64,000 nucleotides of DNA from Hymenobacter negativus (GTDB lineage: Bacteria > Bacteroidota > Bacteroidia > Cytophagales > Hymenobacteraceae), in the NCBI RefSeq assembly GCF_017571495.1, contig NZ_JAGETZ010000014.1:62001-126000 (forward strand). Direction: 5' to 3'. The number at the start of each line of letters is the position of its first letter. The stretch's first letter is position 1. The notes beneath the pieces are model-generated. The model ran no database searches. It was given only the letters and a program-made list of their open reading frames with translations, and was not told the origin of the DNA. A program made the position numbers and the translations under genes. This document shows, piece by piece, positions 25,636 through 34,559 of this stretch.

Positions 25636-26547
25636 ATGCCCACTACTTCCACAATGCCTCTGGAGCAAAACGTTGCTTCTAAGTCGGCCCCAGACCATTA
25701 CGCTGCGCCCGACCATTCGGTGACGGGGCAGCTATGGCGCTGGTTCACGGCGTTAACCATTGTGGGAAATATTGGGCTGAATTATTATTCAAATACGCAT
25801 CCTTTTGCCGGGCAGACGATGGGCATGGTGTCGGCCAAATACCCGACCTTGCTCACGCCGGCTGGCTATGCGTTCAGCATCTGGGGCCTGATATTTCTGG
25901 CGCTGGTGGTATACGCAGTGTGGCAGCTGCTGCCCGCCCAGCGCAACCTGTCGTTGCCCGACGCGCTGGCCAAGCCGCTTACGTTAGCCAGCATTGCCAC
26001 CGGCGCCTGGGTGGTATTGTTCGCTTACGAAATGATTTTGCCCAGCGTGGGCGTCATGCTGGTCATTCTCGGCAGCCTGATTATGACCTACGGCCGGGCC
26101 CGGCGGCGCATTTTTGCCGGGGCGGCTCCAACGCTGGCAGGAGTGCCTTTTTCGCTGTATCTGGGTTGGATTTCGGTGGCGTCGGTTATCAACATCACTA
26201 TTGGCTTGCGGCAGTTAGGTTGGCAAACCGCCGAAGGTGCTTCGGTAACACTGACGCTGGGACTTATCGCCGTGGTAGTGGCTTTAGGTTTGATTATCAG
26301 TCGGGTATTTCGTGATATGGTGTTCCCATTGGTAATAGCCTGGGCCTTGGTAGCGGTGTGGGTGGTGCGGCTGCGCGAAGTGCCGGAACTGGGCTGGGCT
26401 GCTATGGCCGGAGCAGCAATTGTGGCTTTGGCTGGCATTGGGTTCTCCCGTCTGGGCGGCCGCAAAACTCCTTGGCAGCTGCGCGACGAAGCCGCTGTAG
26501 CTGTTGAAGCTGAAATTGCGGCCCGCAACGCGGCGCGTAAGAATTAG
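25636..26547 (+). CDS. TspO/MBR-family (tryptophan-rich sensory) membrane protein
   Basis: 303 residues with eight or so membrane helices. The motif TPAGYAFSIWGLIFLALVVYAVWQLL (read in two parts: TPAGYAFSIWGLIFLAL and VVYAVWQLL) at about residues 73-98 is typical of the TspO/MBR relatives annotated in Bacteroidota. It is longer than classical TspO (five helices), with an extra C-terminal helical part and an Ala/Glu-rich cytoplasmic tail (EAAVAVEAEIAARNAARKN). Possible roles include porphyrin binding or transport, but none is shown here. A second in-frame ATG at 25654 is an alternative start. Confidence 0.75.
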   Translation: MPTTSTMPLEQNVASKSAPDHYAAPDHSVTGQLWRWFTALTIVGNIGLNYYSNTHPFAGQTMGMVSAKYPTLLTPAGYAFSIWGLIFLALVVYAVWQLLPAQRNLSLPDALAKPLTLASIATGAWVVLFAYEMILPSVGVMLVILGSLIMTYGRARRRIFAGAAPTLAGVPFSLYLGWISVASVINITIGLRQLGWQTAEGASVTLTLGLIAVVVALGLIISRVFRDMVFPLVIAWALVAVWVVRLREVPELGWAAMAGAAIVALAGIGFSRLGGRKTPWQLRDEAAVAVEAEIAARNAARKN

Positions 26548-26587
26548 GCGCGGTAAATATCCATAGTCAGCAACCGGCTTTGGCCTG

Positions 26588-26595
26588 TAGCTTTG
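26588..26595 (+). promoter_or_regulatory. TAnnTTTG element of the tpiA promoter
   Basis: Perfect TAGCTTTG located 34 bases before the tpiA ATG, a normal distance for a short leader. No clear TTG element is seen at the usual upstream spacing. Confidence 0.5.
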
Positions 26596-26629
26596 CGAGC
26601 GTACTCCCACTTCACTCGCTCCGCTCTTT

Positions 26630-27397
26630 ATGCGCCAAAACCTTGTTGCCGGCAACTGGAAAATGAACCTGACCTACCCCGAGGCCCTGGCCCTGGTAGA
26701 AGAAATAACCCACGTTGCTGGTGAAGCCGCCGCAACTGCCAACGCTCCGGAAATAGTAGTTTGCCCCCCGTTTCCGTTCCTGCAAAGTGTGGGTGAGAAA
26801 CTGCCGAAGGGCTCGAAATTCCACCTCGGGGCCCAGAACTGCAACCAAAAAGAAAGCGGCGCCTTCACCGGCGAAGTATCGGCCAAAATACTGGCTTCGG
26901 TAGGCTGCGAATACGTGATTCTGGGCCACTCGGAGCGCCGCCAGTATTTCGGCGAGGACGATGCGCTGCTGGGCCAGAAGCTGAAAGCTGCGTTGGCCGC
27001 TGGTCTCAAACCCATCTTCTGCGTAGGTGAGTCGCTGGACACGCGTGAGGCAGATGAAACCTTCGATTTCATTGGTAAGCAGCTTACCGATGGCTTGTTT
27101 CATCTCAGCAACGAGGAGTTTGCCCAAGTGGTAGTTGCCTACGAGCCCATCTGGGCTATCGGCACGGGCCGTACCGCTACCAGCGCCCAGGCGCAGGAAG
27201 TGCACGCCTTTATCCGGGAGCAGATTGCGCGGACCTACGACGCTCAGGCTGCCCTCGATACCACCATTCTTTACGGTGGCTCGGCTAATGCGCAGAATGC
27301 CAAAGAACTATTTGCTCAGCCTGACGTGGATGGCGGCCTCATCGGCGGTGCCTCCTTGAAAGCGGCTGATTTTGCGACGATTATTCAGTCGTTTTAA
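26630..27397 (+). CDS. tpiA: Triosephosphate isomerase
   Basis: 255-residue glycolytic enzyme interconverting dihydroxyacetone phosphate and glyceraldehyde 3-phosphate. All active-site blocks are present: N-terminal LVAGNWKMN (Asn, Lys), the catalytic His in VILGHSERRQYFGE, the catalytic Glu block VVAYEPIWAIGTGRTAT with the mobile loop, and the phosphate-binding ILYGGSANAQN and DGGLIGGASLKAADF. Length is normal. It is followed by a long AT-rich inverted repeat. Confidence 0.97.
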   Translation: MRQNLVAGNWKMNLTYPEALALVEEITHVAGEAAATANAPEIVVCPPFPFLQSVGEKLPKGSKFHLGAQNCNQKESGAFTGEVSAKILASVGCEYVILGHSERRQYFGEDDALLGQKLKAALAAGLKPIFCVGESLDTREADETFDFIGKQLTDGLFHLSNEEFAQVVVAYEPIWAIGTGRTATSAQAQEVHAFIREQIARTYDAQAALDTTILYGGSANAQNAKELFAQPDVDGGLIGGASLKAADFATIIQSF

Positions 27398-27402
27398 GGA
27401 GT

Positions 27403-27481
27403 GTTGAAATTTTAATGTTGAGTGTTGAGTTACAAGCGCACGAGGCATTTGACATTCAATACTCAACATTAAAATTTCAAC
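27403..27481. repeat. AT-rich inverted repeat with perfect 21-bp arms after tpiA
   Basis: Arms 27403-27423 (GTTGAAATTTTAATGTTGAG plus T) and 27461-27481 are exact reverse complements, and pairing continues inward with mismatches. It fills the tpiA-27491 gap and could act as a terminator in either direction, although no separate T-run follows. Confidence 0.85.
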
Positions 27482-27490
27482 CTTACTTTG

Positions 27491-27844
27491 ATGCTCTCCT
27501 TTGTCCTCTCTTTCCTACTGGCCCTAATACCTGCCAAAAGCCCTGTTGCTGGCCCGGTAGAACCCTGTAAAATCTACGGCTCGGTGTACCTGGAAACCGA
27601 CCCGGCCCGGCGCACCTACTGCCATGCTACGGTGTATGTGGAGCCAGAGGAGGCCTTTGCCGACATGCTGGTATTCAAGGAAAACAACCGGCTATTTGCC
27701 GATAAAGTAGGACTGTGGGCCGATGCGCCCGCCCGCGATTTTGCCGACTACGTGTTATTGGTGGTAACCGACCGTAGCCGCGCTGATTTCAGCATTCACT
27801 ACACCACCGTGCGCTCGTTTGCCGGCTGCAAAACCAATAACTAG
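27491..27844 (+). CDS. Small secreted protein, possibly DUF6150-like
   Basis: 117 residues with a signal-like start (MLSFVLSFLLALIPAKSPVA). The mature part, PCKIYGSVYLETDPARRTYC, then CHATVYVEPEEAFADMLVFK, ENNRLFADKVGLWADAP and FSIHYTTVRSFAGC, recalls the short Bacteroidota proteins tagged DUF6150; I am not certain of that tag. Two Cys at the ends could form a disulfide. TTG 27488 directly before the ATG is open but unlikely as start. It sits between tpiA and the helicase gene, with no visible functional link to either. Confidence 0.65.
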   Translation: MLSFVLSFLLALIPAKSPVAGPVEPCKIYGSVYLETDPARRTYCHATVYVEPEEAFADMLVFKENNRLFADKVGLWADAPARDFADYVLLVVTDRSRADFSIHYTTVRSFAGCKTNN

Positions 27845-27888
27845 CTGCCGGCGAAACAGCCGTTTGCCCGCGCCTGCCTGCTTTGCCG

Positions 27889-30800
27889 ATGTCGAGAGAA
27901 GCCGCTGAACACGACGACCCGACCGCCGCGCACACCTATATTTTTGAGGGACTTTCGCTAGCCGACCTGACAGCGGGCATGGTGGCTGCGCACAGCGCAA
28001 ATGCGGAAGGCAGCGCAGCTCCCGGCCGCCACTTTCTGACCATTGAGCCCGAGACGCTGATTATCAACGACGGTACTTTCGGTCAGCCTTCGGCGCAATC
28101 GTGGTTTCCAACGGTGGCCGTGACCCAAGCAGCGGGCAACCTGCGCCTAAGCTGCCTGTGTGCGGTTTCTGGGTCACACTTGTGCGAGCATCAGGTGCTG
28201 GTGCTATTGGCACTACTGCATCGGCCAGAGTTGCGCGTGTTCTTTGACGAGCAAATGCGCCGGCAGCAGTTGGTAGCCGCTGCCCGGCCTTATGGCTTGG
28301 AAAGCGAGCGCAACCTGGAGGCGCATTTCAGCTTGCGCTACGTTGGCCAGCGGCTGGAGGTTATGCCGCGGCGGGCGGGCTTGTTTCCTCTCACGGTTTC
28401 GGCCCAGCGGCAGTTGGCCGAGGCATTGCTGCCGCCGCGCCGGGAGTTTCCGCCACGGGCCGGGGCCGATGTATTGCCCACGCAGCGCATGATTGTGGTC
28501 GGCAAGCACAAATTCTATGACCACCTCACCGTCCACCTGTTTGAGGCGGCGCTGACGGCCGGAGGCAAACCCAAAAATCCGCTCACCTGGGTGCCGCCGC
28601 TGGAGGCTGGCCTGGATGGCGATGACCTAGCGGTGGTGCGCTTCTACACGGGCATCTCGCAGCTGCAGCACCAGCACAGCGAGCGCAACCCGGTGGCCGA
28701 CCAACAGGCCCTGCGCGCCTTAGTGCGCAACCCGCTGGCCCTGCCTGTGTATGCGAGCGACGCCCCGGTTTCGGAAAAAACCACAGCCCAGACGTTGCGG
28801 CCGCTCACCCTGCATCTAGCCCCGGCCGATGTGCGGATAATGGTGGAGGAAGAAGCTCCATTCTTTGCCGTTTCGGCCAGCGTATTGCTTAATGGTAAGC
28901 CGCACGACTTGCGCCTGCTACCCCTGAAATACGGCACATTCGTGGCACTGCAACCCGATGCCTGGTACCTGCCCGACCGGCCGGAGGTGACACGGCTACT
29001 GGCTTTCTTCAAGGCGCGCCACAATGCCTTACTGCTGCATAAAAGCCAGTTTCCGGCGTTTCAAGAGAATATTCTGAGCAAGTTGGAGCACTGGGTGGAA
29101 ATCGTGTACACGGACCTGGCCCCGGCCACGCCGGTGCAGCTGGCGGAACATGGTTTCGCGCAGGCCCCGGAGCGGTTGATTTACCTGGCCGACTCCGGTG
29201 GTTTCATCGACGTGCTGCCGGTAATGAAGTACGGCAGCGTGGAGGTGCCCATTCTCTCGCGCAAAACTATTTACGCCACCGACCCAGCCACGGGCAAGCC
29301 CTTTTCGGTGCCCCGCGACCGGGCGGCTGAGCTGGCGTTTACGGTGCTGCTGGTGCGGCAGCAGCCGGCGTTTGAGGAGCAGCTGGAGCTGGGGCGCGAA
29401 GCACTGTATCTGTCGCGCCGGCAGTTTCTGGAGGAAGAATGGTTTTTGGAGGCTTTTGAAGTCTGGGAGAAGGAGAAAATTGCGGTGCTGGGTTTCAATG
29501 AGCTGAAAAACAATCGACTGAACCCGAATAAAGCGAAGGTGACGGTACGGGTGGGCACCGAAGTCAACTGGTTCGATACCGAGCTGCACGTCCACTTTGG
29601 TGGGCAGCGGGCGCCGCTGGCGAGCATTCATAAAGCCCTGCGCAATAAGAACAAGTACGTGACGCTGGGCGACGGCACGCATGGTATTTTGCCCGAGGAC
29701 TGGATAGCGAAATTCGCTCGCTACTTCGCCGCTGGCGAGTTGGTCGGCGACCGGATTCGGACACCCAAAATCAACTACGCTGCTATTCGGGATGAGTACG
29801 AAGATGCAGCCCTTGCCCCGGAAACCCGCGCTCAACTGGCCGAGTACGAAGCTCAAGTAGCCGACTTCGCAGGCATTGCCCCACTGAGCCCACCGCCTGG
29901 GCTACGCGGCCAGCTGCGGCCCTACCAGCAGCACGGCCTGAACTGGCTGGGCTTTCTGGATACCTTTAATTTTGGCGGCTGCCTGGCCGATGACATGGGA
30001 CTGGGCAAGACCATCACAGTACTGGCCTTCCTGCTCACGCAAAAAGCCAAAATCCCTGGCGCGGTTAGTCTGGTAGTGGTGCCTACTTCGCTGGTATTCA
30101 ACTGGCGGGCTGAGGCGGCGAAGTTTGCGCCAAGCCTGCGGCTGCTCACGGCACACGGCCCGGACCGCCCGCGCAGCTCGGATGTATTTGCCGGGTACGA
30201 CGTAGTGCTGACCACTTACGGTACGCTGCTTACCGACATTGTTTTCCTGAAAAACTACCGGTTCAACTACGTATTCCTGGACGAGTCGCAGGCCATCAAG
30301 AACCCCGATTCGCTGCGCTACCGGGCGGCGCGGCTGTTGCAGGCCCGCAACCGGGTGGTGCTCACCGGCACGCCCCTCGAAAACAATACCTACGACCTCT
30401 ACGGGCAGCTTTCCTTTGCCTGCCCGGGCTTGCTGGGCAGCCAGCAGCACTTCAAGGACCTGTTTGCGGTGCCCATCGACAAGTTCAACTCGGACGTGCA
30501 TGCCCGGGCGCTACGGCGCAAAATCGAGCCCTTTGTATTGCGGCGCACCAAGCAGCAGGTAGCCGCCGAGCTGCCGCCCAAAACCGAGATGGTGCTGCGC
30601 TGTGAGATGGACGAGGAGCAGCGTCGGGTGTACGATTTTTACCGCAAGGAGTACCGCGACCGCCTGATGGGCCAGCACCCCGACCACCCCCTGAAGGAGC
30701 GGGCCAACATCCTGCAGGGCCTCACCAAGCTGCGGCAGATTTGCGATTCGCCGGCCCTGCTGCCCGATGCGGAAGGCTTCGGCGCGGCCTCGGTCAAGCT

Positions 30801-31293
30801 CCAGGTGCTGCTACGCGAAATCGACAACAAGGCTCCGCAGCACAAGATTCTGGTGTTTTCGCAGTTCGTGCGCATGCTCGATATCATTCGGGCGGCGCTT
30901 GCAGAGCGGGGCATACCGACGGCCTACCTCACGGGCCAGACCCGCGACCGGGCGGGTGCTGTGGCTGCTTTCCAGAACGACCCGAAGGTGCGGGTGTTTC
31001 TCATTAGCCTGAAAGCGGGCGGTACCGGCCTCAACCTGACCGAGGCCGATTACGTGTACCTAGTAGACCCATGGTGGAACCCGGCGGTGGAAAACCAGGC
31101 CATCGACCGCAGCCACCGGCTGGGCCAGGACAAGCCCGTGGTGGCCGTCCGCCTCATTTGCCCGGACACCATCGAGGAGAAAATCCAGACCATGCAGGCC
31201 GGCAAAACTGCCTTGGCTAGCGACCTAATCCGGACCGATGCAGCCGTGCTAAAGTCGCTGTCGCGGGCTGAGCTGCTGGACTTGTTCAGCTGA
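27889..31293 (+). CDS. SNF2-family DNA helicase with N-terminal SWIM zinc finger
   Basis: 1134 residues from ATG 27889. A SWIM zinc-binding motif (LRLSCLCAVSGSHLCEHQVL: Cys-x-Cys then Cys-x-His) lies at about residues 85-105. The central part carries an SNF2-associated N-terminal domain of unknown detail. The SNF2 core is complete: motif I CLADDMGLGKTITVL (about 698), Ia VVVPTSLVFNW, II FLDESQAIKN (about 797), III VVLTGTPLENN, IV KILVFSQFVRML (about 987), V LKAGGTGLNLTEADYVYLVD, VI NQAIDRSHRLGQ (about 1070). Such proteins use ATP to translocate on DNA and remodel protein-DNA complexes. They are housekeeping-like in this phylum and also occur in defence islands, but no other defence genes are adjacent here. 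Confidence 0.92.
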   Translation: MSREAAEHDDPTAAHTYIFEGLSLADLTAGMVAAHSANAEGSAAPGRHFLTIEPETLIINDGTFGQPSAQSWFPTVAVTQAAGNLRLSCLCAVSGSHLCEHQVLVLLALLHRPELRVFFDEQMRRQQLVAAARPYGLESERNLEAHFSLRYVGQRLEVMPRRAGLFPLTVSAQRQLAEALLPPRREFPPRAGADVLPTQRMIVVGKHKFYDHLTVHLFEAALTAGGKPKNPLTWVPPLEAGLDGDDLAVVRFYTGISQLQHQHSERNPVADQQALRALVRNPLALPVYASDAPVSEKTTAQTLRPLTLHLAPADVRIMVEEEAPFFAVSASVLLNGKPHDLRLLPLKYGTFVALQPDAWYLPDRPEVTRLLAFFKARHNALLLHKSQFPAFQENILSKLEHWVEIVYTDLAPATPVQLAEHGFAQAPERLIYLADSGGFIDVLPVMKYGSVEVPILSRKTIYATDPATGKPFSVPRDRAAELAFTVLLVRQQPAFEEQLELGREALYLSRRQFLEEEWFLEAFEVWEKEKIAVLGFNELKNNRLNPNKAKVTVRVGTEVNWFDTELHVHFGGQRAPLASIHKALRNKNKYVTLGDGTHGILPEDWIAKFARYFAAGELVGDRIRTPKINYAAIRDEYEDAALAPETRAQLAEYEAQVADFAGIAPLSPPPGLRGQLRPYQQHGLNWLGFLDTFNFGGCLADDMGLGKTITVLAFLLTQKAKIPGAVSLVVVPTSLVFNWRAEAAKFAPSLRLLTAHGPDRPRSSDVFAGYDVVLTTYGTLLTDIVFLKNYRFNYVFLDESQAIKNPDSLRYRAARLLQARNRVVLTGTPLENNTYDLYGQLSFACPGLLGSQQHFKDLFAVPIDKFNSDVHARALRRKIEPFVLRRTKQQVAAELPPKTEMVLRCEMDEEQRRVYDFYRKEYRDRLMGQHPDHPLKERANILQGLTKLRQICDSPALLPDAEGFGAASVKLQVLLREIDNKAPQHKILVFSQFVRMLDIIRAALAERGIPTAYLTGQTRDRAGAVAAFQNDPKVRVFLISLKAGGTGLNLTEADYVYLVDPWWNPAVENQAIDRSHRLGQDKPVVAVRLICPDTIEEKIQTMQAGKTALASDLIRTDAAVLKSLSRAELLDLFS

Positions 31294-31324
31294 TTAATCA
31301 GGCGGCGTACACGGCAACCTATGT

Positions 31325-31350
31325 GGAGCCAGGCGCGAGCGCCTGGCTCC
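31325..31350. terminator. Perfect 12-bp hairpin after the helicase gene
   Basis: GGAGCCAGGCGC (31325-31336) pairs perfectly with GCGCCTGGCTCC (31339-31350) around a 2-base loop, 31 bases after the helicase stop. There is no T-run, so it is a stem-loop that may stabilise or end the transcript. Confidence 0.5.
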
Positions 31351-31360
31351 ATCAGGAGCT

Positions 31361-31610
31361 GAAGGTTTGTTGTCCGGAAGGAAGGTTTGTTCTTCAGACG
31401 AAAGGTTTGTTGTGCGGAAACGGTTGGCGGGCGTCCGGAAACGAAAAGCAGGTGCCCGGAGGCAAGGTTTGTGGTTCGGAAACGGTTGGCGAGCATTCCG
31501 AAGCAGTTGGCGGACGTCGGGATGCAAAGGTTTGTGGTTCGGAAACAGTTGGCGGGTATCCGGAAGCGGTTGGCGGGCTGCCGGATGCAATTGGCGCAGC
31601 TTCGGGGTGC
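31361..31610. repeat. Degenerate 20/21-bp tandem array upstream of prmA
   Basis: Twelve units of 20-22 bases between the helicase and prmA genes. Two unit types mix: AAGGTTTGTKGTKCGGAAAC (at 31362, 31382, 31402, 31464, 31526) and RGTTGGCGGGCRTCCGGAAR (at 31422, 31484, 31505, 31547, 31568), plus diverged units at 31443 and 31589. Nearly all share a palindromic TTCGGAA/TCCGGA core about every 21 bases. The array ends about 25 bases before the prmA ATG, so it lies in or near its leader. It is not a CRISPR array: there are no unique spacers. Confidence 0.85.
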
Positions 31611-31634
31611 AAGTTCTGCGGCCTAGTTTTGTAC

Positions 31635-32465
31635 ATGGATTTTATTGAACTGACCGTCGAAGCCCCGCGCGAGCTGGCCGACATTCTGGTGGCTGAGCTG
31701 GCCGAAGTAGGCTTCGATACCTTTGAAGACACTGACGAAGGCTTCCGCGCCTACACCACCGAGGACGTGTTTAACCCCGATGCGGTGGGCGAAATCATGG
31801 CCCGTTACTCTGGTATCGGCGATTTGAACCACTCGCACCGCATCATCACCCGCCAGAACTGGAACGCTGAGTGGGAGAAGAACTTCCAGCCCCTCATTAT
31901 TGCCGAGCGCGTGTCGGTGCGGGCGCCGTTCCACCCCGAGCCAGCCGGCGTCGACTACGATATCGTGATAATGCCGCGCATGTCCTTCGGCACGGGGCAC
32001 CACGAAACCACAGCCCTCATGATTGAAAACCAGCTCGATGTAGACCACAAAGGCCTGCGTGTGCTGGACATGGGCACCGGTACCGGCATTCTAGCCATCA
32101 TGGCCGAGATGCTGGGGGCCCGCCAGGTGCTGGCCGTGGACACCGAGCCCTGGACCGTGGAAAACGCCCGCGACAACGCCGCCGAAAACCAATGCCACGG
32201 CATTGAGTGCCGCCTGGGCGGCGTGGAAACGCTGGCGAACGAGGAGCCCTTCGACCTCATCCTGGCCAACATCAACCGCAACGTGCTGCTCGAAGACATG
32301 CACGAGTATGCCCGCCTGCTGCCCAGCGGCCGGCCTATCCTGTTCAGCGGTTTCTATGAGGAGGACCTCCCGAAAATTCAGGCGGAAGCCAGCAAGCACG
32401 GCCTGCGCTACCAGCGCCATCGCACGCTGCGGAGCTGGGTGTCGGCGGTGTTCGAGAAGGCGTAG
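31635..32465 (+). CDS. prmA: Ribosomal protein L11 methyltransferase
   Basis: 276 residues from ATG 31635; the frame is open far upstream through the tandem array, but the alignable protein begins MDFIELTVEAPRELADILVA. The SAM-binding class I methyltransferase fold is seen in MPRMSFGTGHHETTALMIEN, VLDMGTGTGILAIMAEMLGA, DTEPWTVENARDNAAEN and the catalytic-site FDLILANINRNVLLEDM (the NxN variant of the NPPY motif characteristic of PrmA). It trimethylates L11 of the ribosome. Site 1 of the pectin operator begins 20 bases after its stop. Confidence 0.95.
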   Translation: MDFIELTVEAPRELADILVAELAEVGFDTFEDTDEGFRAYTTEDVFNPDAVGEIMARYSGIGDLNHSHRIITRQNWNAEWEKNFQPLIIAERVSVRAPFHPEPAGVDYDIVIMPRMSFGTGHHETTALMIENQLDVDHKGLRVLDMGTGTGILAIMAEMLGARQVLAVDTEPWTVENARDNAAENQCHGIECRLGGVETLANEEPFDLILANINRNVLLEDMHEYARLLPSGRPILFSGFYEEDLPKIQAEASKHGLRYQRHRTLRSWVSAVFEKA

Positions 32466-32482
32466 CATGAATTGCCGGTGAT

Positions 32483-32515
32483 GGCATCGTTCCCGGCATC
32501 GATTGCGCGAATAAA
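32483..32515 (+). promoter_or_regulatory. Pectin-locus operator, site 1 (PL1 gene)
   Basis: 33-bp element containing CGTTCCCGGCATCGATTG and the gene-proximal arm TTGCGCGAATAAA; ends 129 bases before the PL1 ATG. Its core is an imperfect dyad centred on CCGG, the kind of central CpG symmetry favoured by LacI-family proteins. Found in the same orientation relative to the gene at four other sites. Confidence 0.8.
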
Positions 32516-32644
32516 AAGGCCATTAGCGGCTATTTGGGGGTAGGGGAGGACGTAATATTAGGTGAGAATTACCGGGTTGCGATGGCTAATAAAAGCCGTC
32601 GCGGCCCGGTAATTTTTCAGCTGACTCCCTTACTTATTCCCACT

Positions 32645-34432
32645 ATGACGTCTTTTTCCTCCCAGTATCTTACTTCCCTTCTTGCCCACCCGCGCCGCTC
32701 GGCTCAACTTGGAATGGGCCTTCTGGCTACGCTGGCTGGCTTAGCGACCAGCGCGCCGGCGCAGGCCCAGCAACTGGCTTTTCCGGGGGTGGAAGGGGCC
32801 GGGCGCTTTGTAAGCGGTGGCCGCGGCCGGGCCGCCACGCCCACCACGGTATTTGAGGTGACGAGCCTGGCCGACACCAACACGCAGGGTACCCTGCGCT
32901 ACGCCCTCAGCCAGTCGGTCAGCACCTATCCGTACCGCACCATTGTGTTTCGGGTATGCGGCACCATCCGCCTGACAGCGCGCCTGAGCATTCCGCGCAA
33001 CACCACCATTGCGGGCCAGACGGCCCCCGGCGACGGCATCTGCATCGCCGACCGGCAGGTATCAGTGAGCGGCGACAACGTCATCGTGCGCTTCGTGCGC
33101 TTCCGCCTCGGCGATTTCTATCCGCAAACCAGCGGCGGTGGCATGGTCAACGGCAACGGCGACGACGACGCCTTCAGCAGCCAAGAGCGCAAAAACATTG
33201 TCATCGACCATTGCACCATGAGCTGGAGCGAGGACGAAGCCTTCACCTTCTACGGCGCGGCCACCGACTCTATGACCCTGCAGTGGAACATGATTTCGGA
33301 GCCGCTGAACTACTCCTACCACTTCGAAAACGGCGACCAGGACTACGAGCGCCACGGCTACGGCGGCATCTGGGGCGGCCGGCGGGCCTCGTTCCACCAC
33401 AACCTGTTTGCCCACTGCAGCAGCCGCACTCCGCGCTGGAACGGCACCCGCTACGGCGCAGCCATTGGCTCGGAAAACTGCGATTTCCGCAACAACGTCA
33501 TCTACAACTGGGGCACCGGGGCCAACACCTACGGCGGCGAGGGCGGCAACTACAACATGGTGAACAACTACTACAAGTACGGCCCCAACAGCGGCACCAG
33601 CACCAGCGCCCGTTCCCGGGTGATGAACCCCTATAAGCAGACCACCGCCCCGGTGCTACCTTACGCTCAGGTGTACCTCACCGGCAACTATGTCGACAGC
33701 AACCCGACGGTGACGGCTGCCAACTGGAAAGGCGTGACCATGCAGGGCAGCACCCAGGCCGATACCGTGCTGTCGAAGGTGCTGACGCCATTCAACATTG
33801 CCCCCCTCAACACCCAAACTGCCCAGGATGCTTACGTGTCGGTGCTGCAGGGCGTGGGCTGCATCCTACCCGTGCGCGACGCTCTGGACCAGCGCATTGT
33901 CAACGACGTGCGGAACCGCACTGGCGCCATCATCGACGTGCAGGGCGGCTTCCCGGCGCATTCGCCCTACAGTGTGTCGCAAGGCGCCTGGCCGGTGCTG
34001 ACCTGTGGCCCCGCACCCGCCGACACCGACCACGACGGCATGACCGATGCCTACGAAACCGCCAACGGCCTCAACCCCAACAACGCCGCCGACCGCCAAA
34101 CCATCGCTGCGAATGGCTACACCAACCTCGAAAACTACCTCAACGGCCTCGTAACCGTTGTGACGGGCACCAAAGCCACCGCCGCCCTCACCGAGCCGCT
34201 GCACCTCTTCCCCAACCCCGCCAGCGAGCAGCTGACGGTGGAGCACCCGAAAGCCACACCTGCTGCTCGCATCACCATCTACAACTTCGTGGGCCAGCGT
34301 GTGGCCATATTCACCCCCACCACCGGCGTCCTCAACACGCCGGTCAACATCAGCAGTCTGGCCAAGGGCAACTACATGCTGGTGTACACAGATGAAAACG
34401 TGAAGATGACGGCCAAGTGCACGCGGGAGTAG
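32645..34432 (+). CDS. Secreted pectate lyase (PL1-like) with calcium-type repeat and T9SS sorting domain
   Basis: 595 residues from ATG 32645; the open frame reaches further up but the signal peptide begins here (MTSFSSQYLTSLLAHP to SAPAQAQ, about residues 1-43). The parallel beta-helix catalytic part, about 45-440, has IDHCTMSWSEDEAFTFY, then HHNLFAHCSSRTPRWN, a PL1-type pattern with the conserved Arg of SRTPR. A thrombospondin-type-3-like segment DTDHDGMTDAYETANGLNP (about 458-477) binds Ca2+ and links to a T9SS type A sorting domain (LFPNPASEQLTVEH to the end). It would cleave polygalacturonate outside the cell by beta-elimination. Preceded by operator site 1. Confidence 0.9.
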   Translation: MTSFSSQYLTSLLAHPRRSAQLGMGLLATLAGLATSAPAQAQQLAFPGVEGAGRFVSGGRGRAATPTTVFEVTSLADTNTQGTLRYALSQSVSTYPYRTIVFRVCGTIRLTARLSIPRNTTIAGQTAPGDGICIADRQVSVSGDNVIVRFVRFRLGDFYPQTSGGGMVNGNGDDDAFSSQERKNIVIDHCTMSWSEDEAFTFYGAATDSMTLQWNMISEPLNYSYHFENGDQDYERHGYGGIWGGRRASFHHNLFAHCSSRTPRWNGTRYGAAIGSENCDFRNNVIYNWGTGANTYGGEGGNYNMVNNYYKYGPNSGTSTSARSRVMNPYKQTTAPVLPYAQVYLTGNYVDSNPTVTAANWKGVTMQGSTQADTVLSKVLTPFNIAPLNTQTAQDAYVSVLQGVGCILPVRDALDQRIVNDVRNRTGAIIDVQGGFPAHSPYSVSQGAWPVLTCGPAPADTDHDGMTDAYETANGLNPNNAADRQTIAANGYTNLENYLNGLVTVVTGTKATAALTEPLHLFPNPASEQLTVEHPKATPAARITIYNFVGQRVAIFTPTTGVLNTPVNISSLAKGNYMLVYTDENVKMTAKCTRE

Positions 34433-34452
34433 ATAATTAGAATTGAGAATGG

Positions 34453-34488
34453 AAAAGGCCCGCTGGACATCGTCAGGCGGGCCTTTTT
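34453..34488 (+). terminator. Terminator after the PL1 gene
   Basis: AAAAGGCCCGCTG pairs with CAGGCGGGCCTTTT (one bulge) and ends in five Ts. Its loop region ACATCGTCAGGCGGGCC recurs in the hairpin at 37340-37380. Confidence 0.85.
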
Positions 34489-34559
34489 GTTAAGATATGG
34501 CACAATACAACCAGTAGTAATGCGAATTACATTGTTAAGCTACTGCTGGTTGAGATGCG

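Noticed and set aside
27889..31293. Defence island around the SNF2 helicase
   Set aside because: Neighbours are tpiA, a small secreted protein and prmA; no restriction, nuclease or other defence partner is seen.
31323..31634. Upstream extension of the prmA frame through the 21-bp array
   Set aside because: The sequence before ATG 31635 is low-complexity repeat without homology to PrmA; the standard 276-residue protein starts at the ATG.
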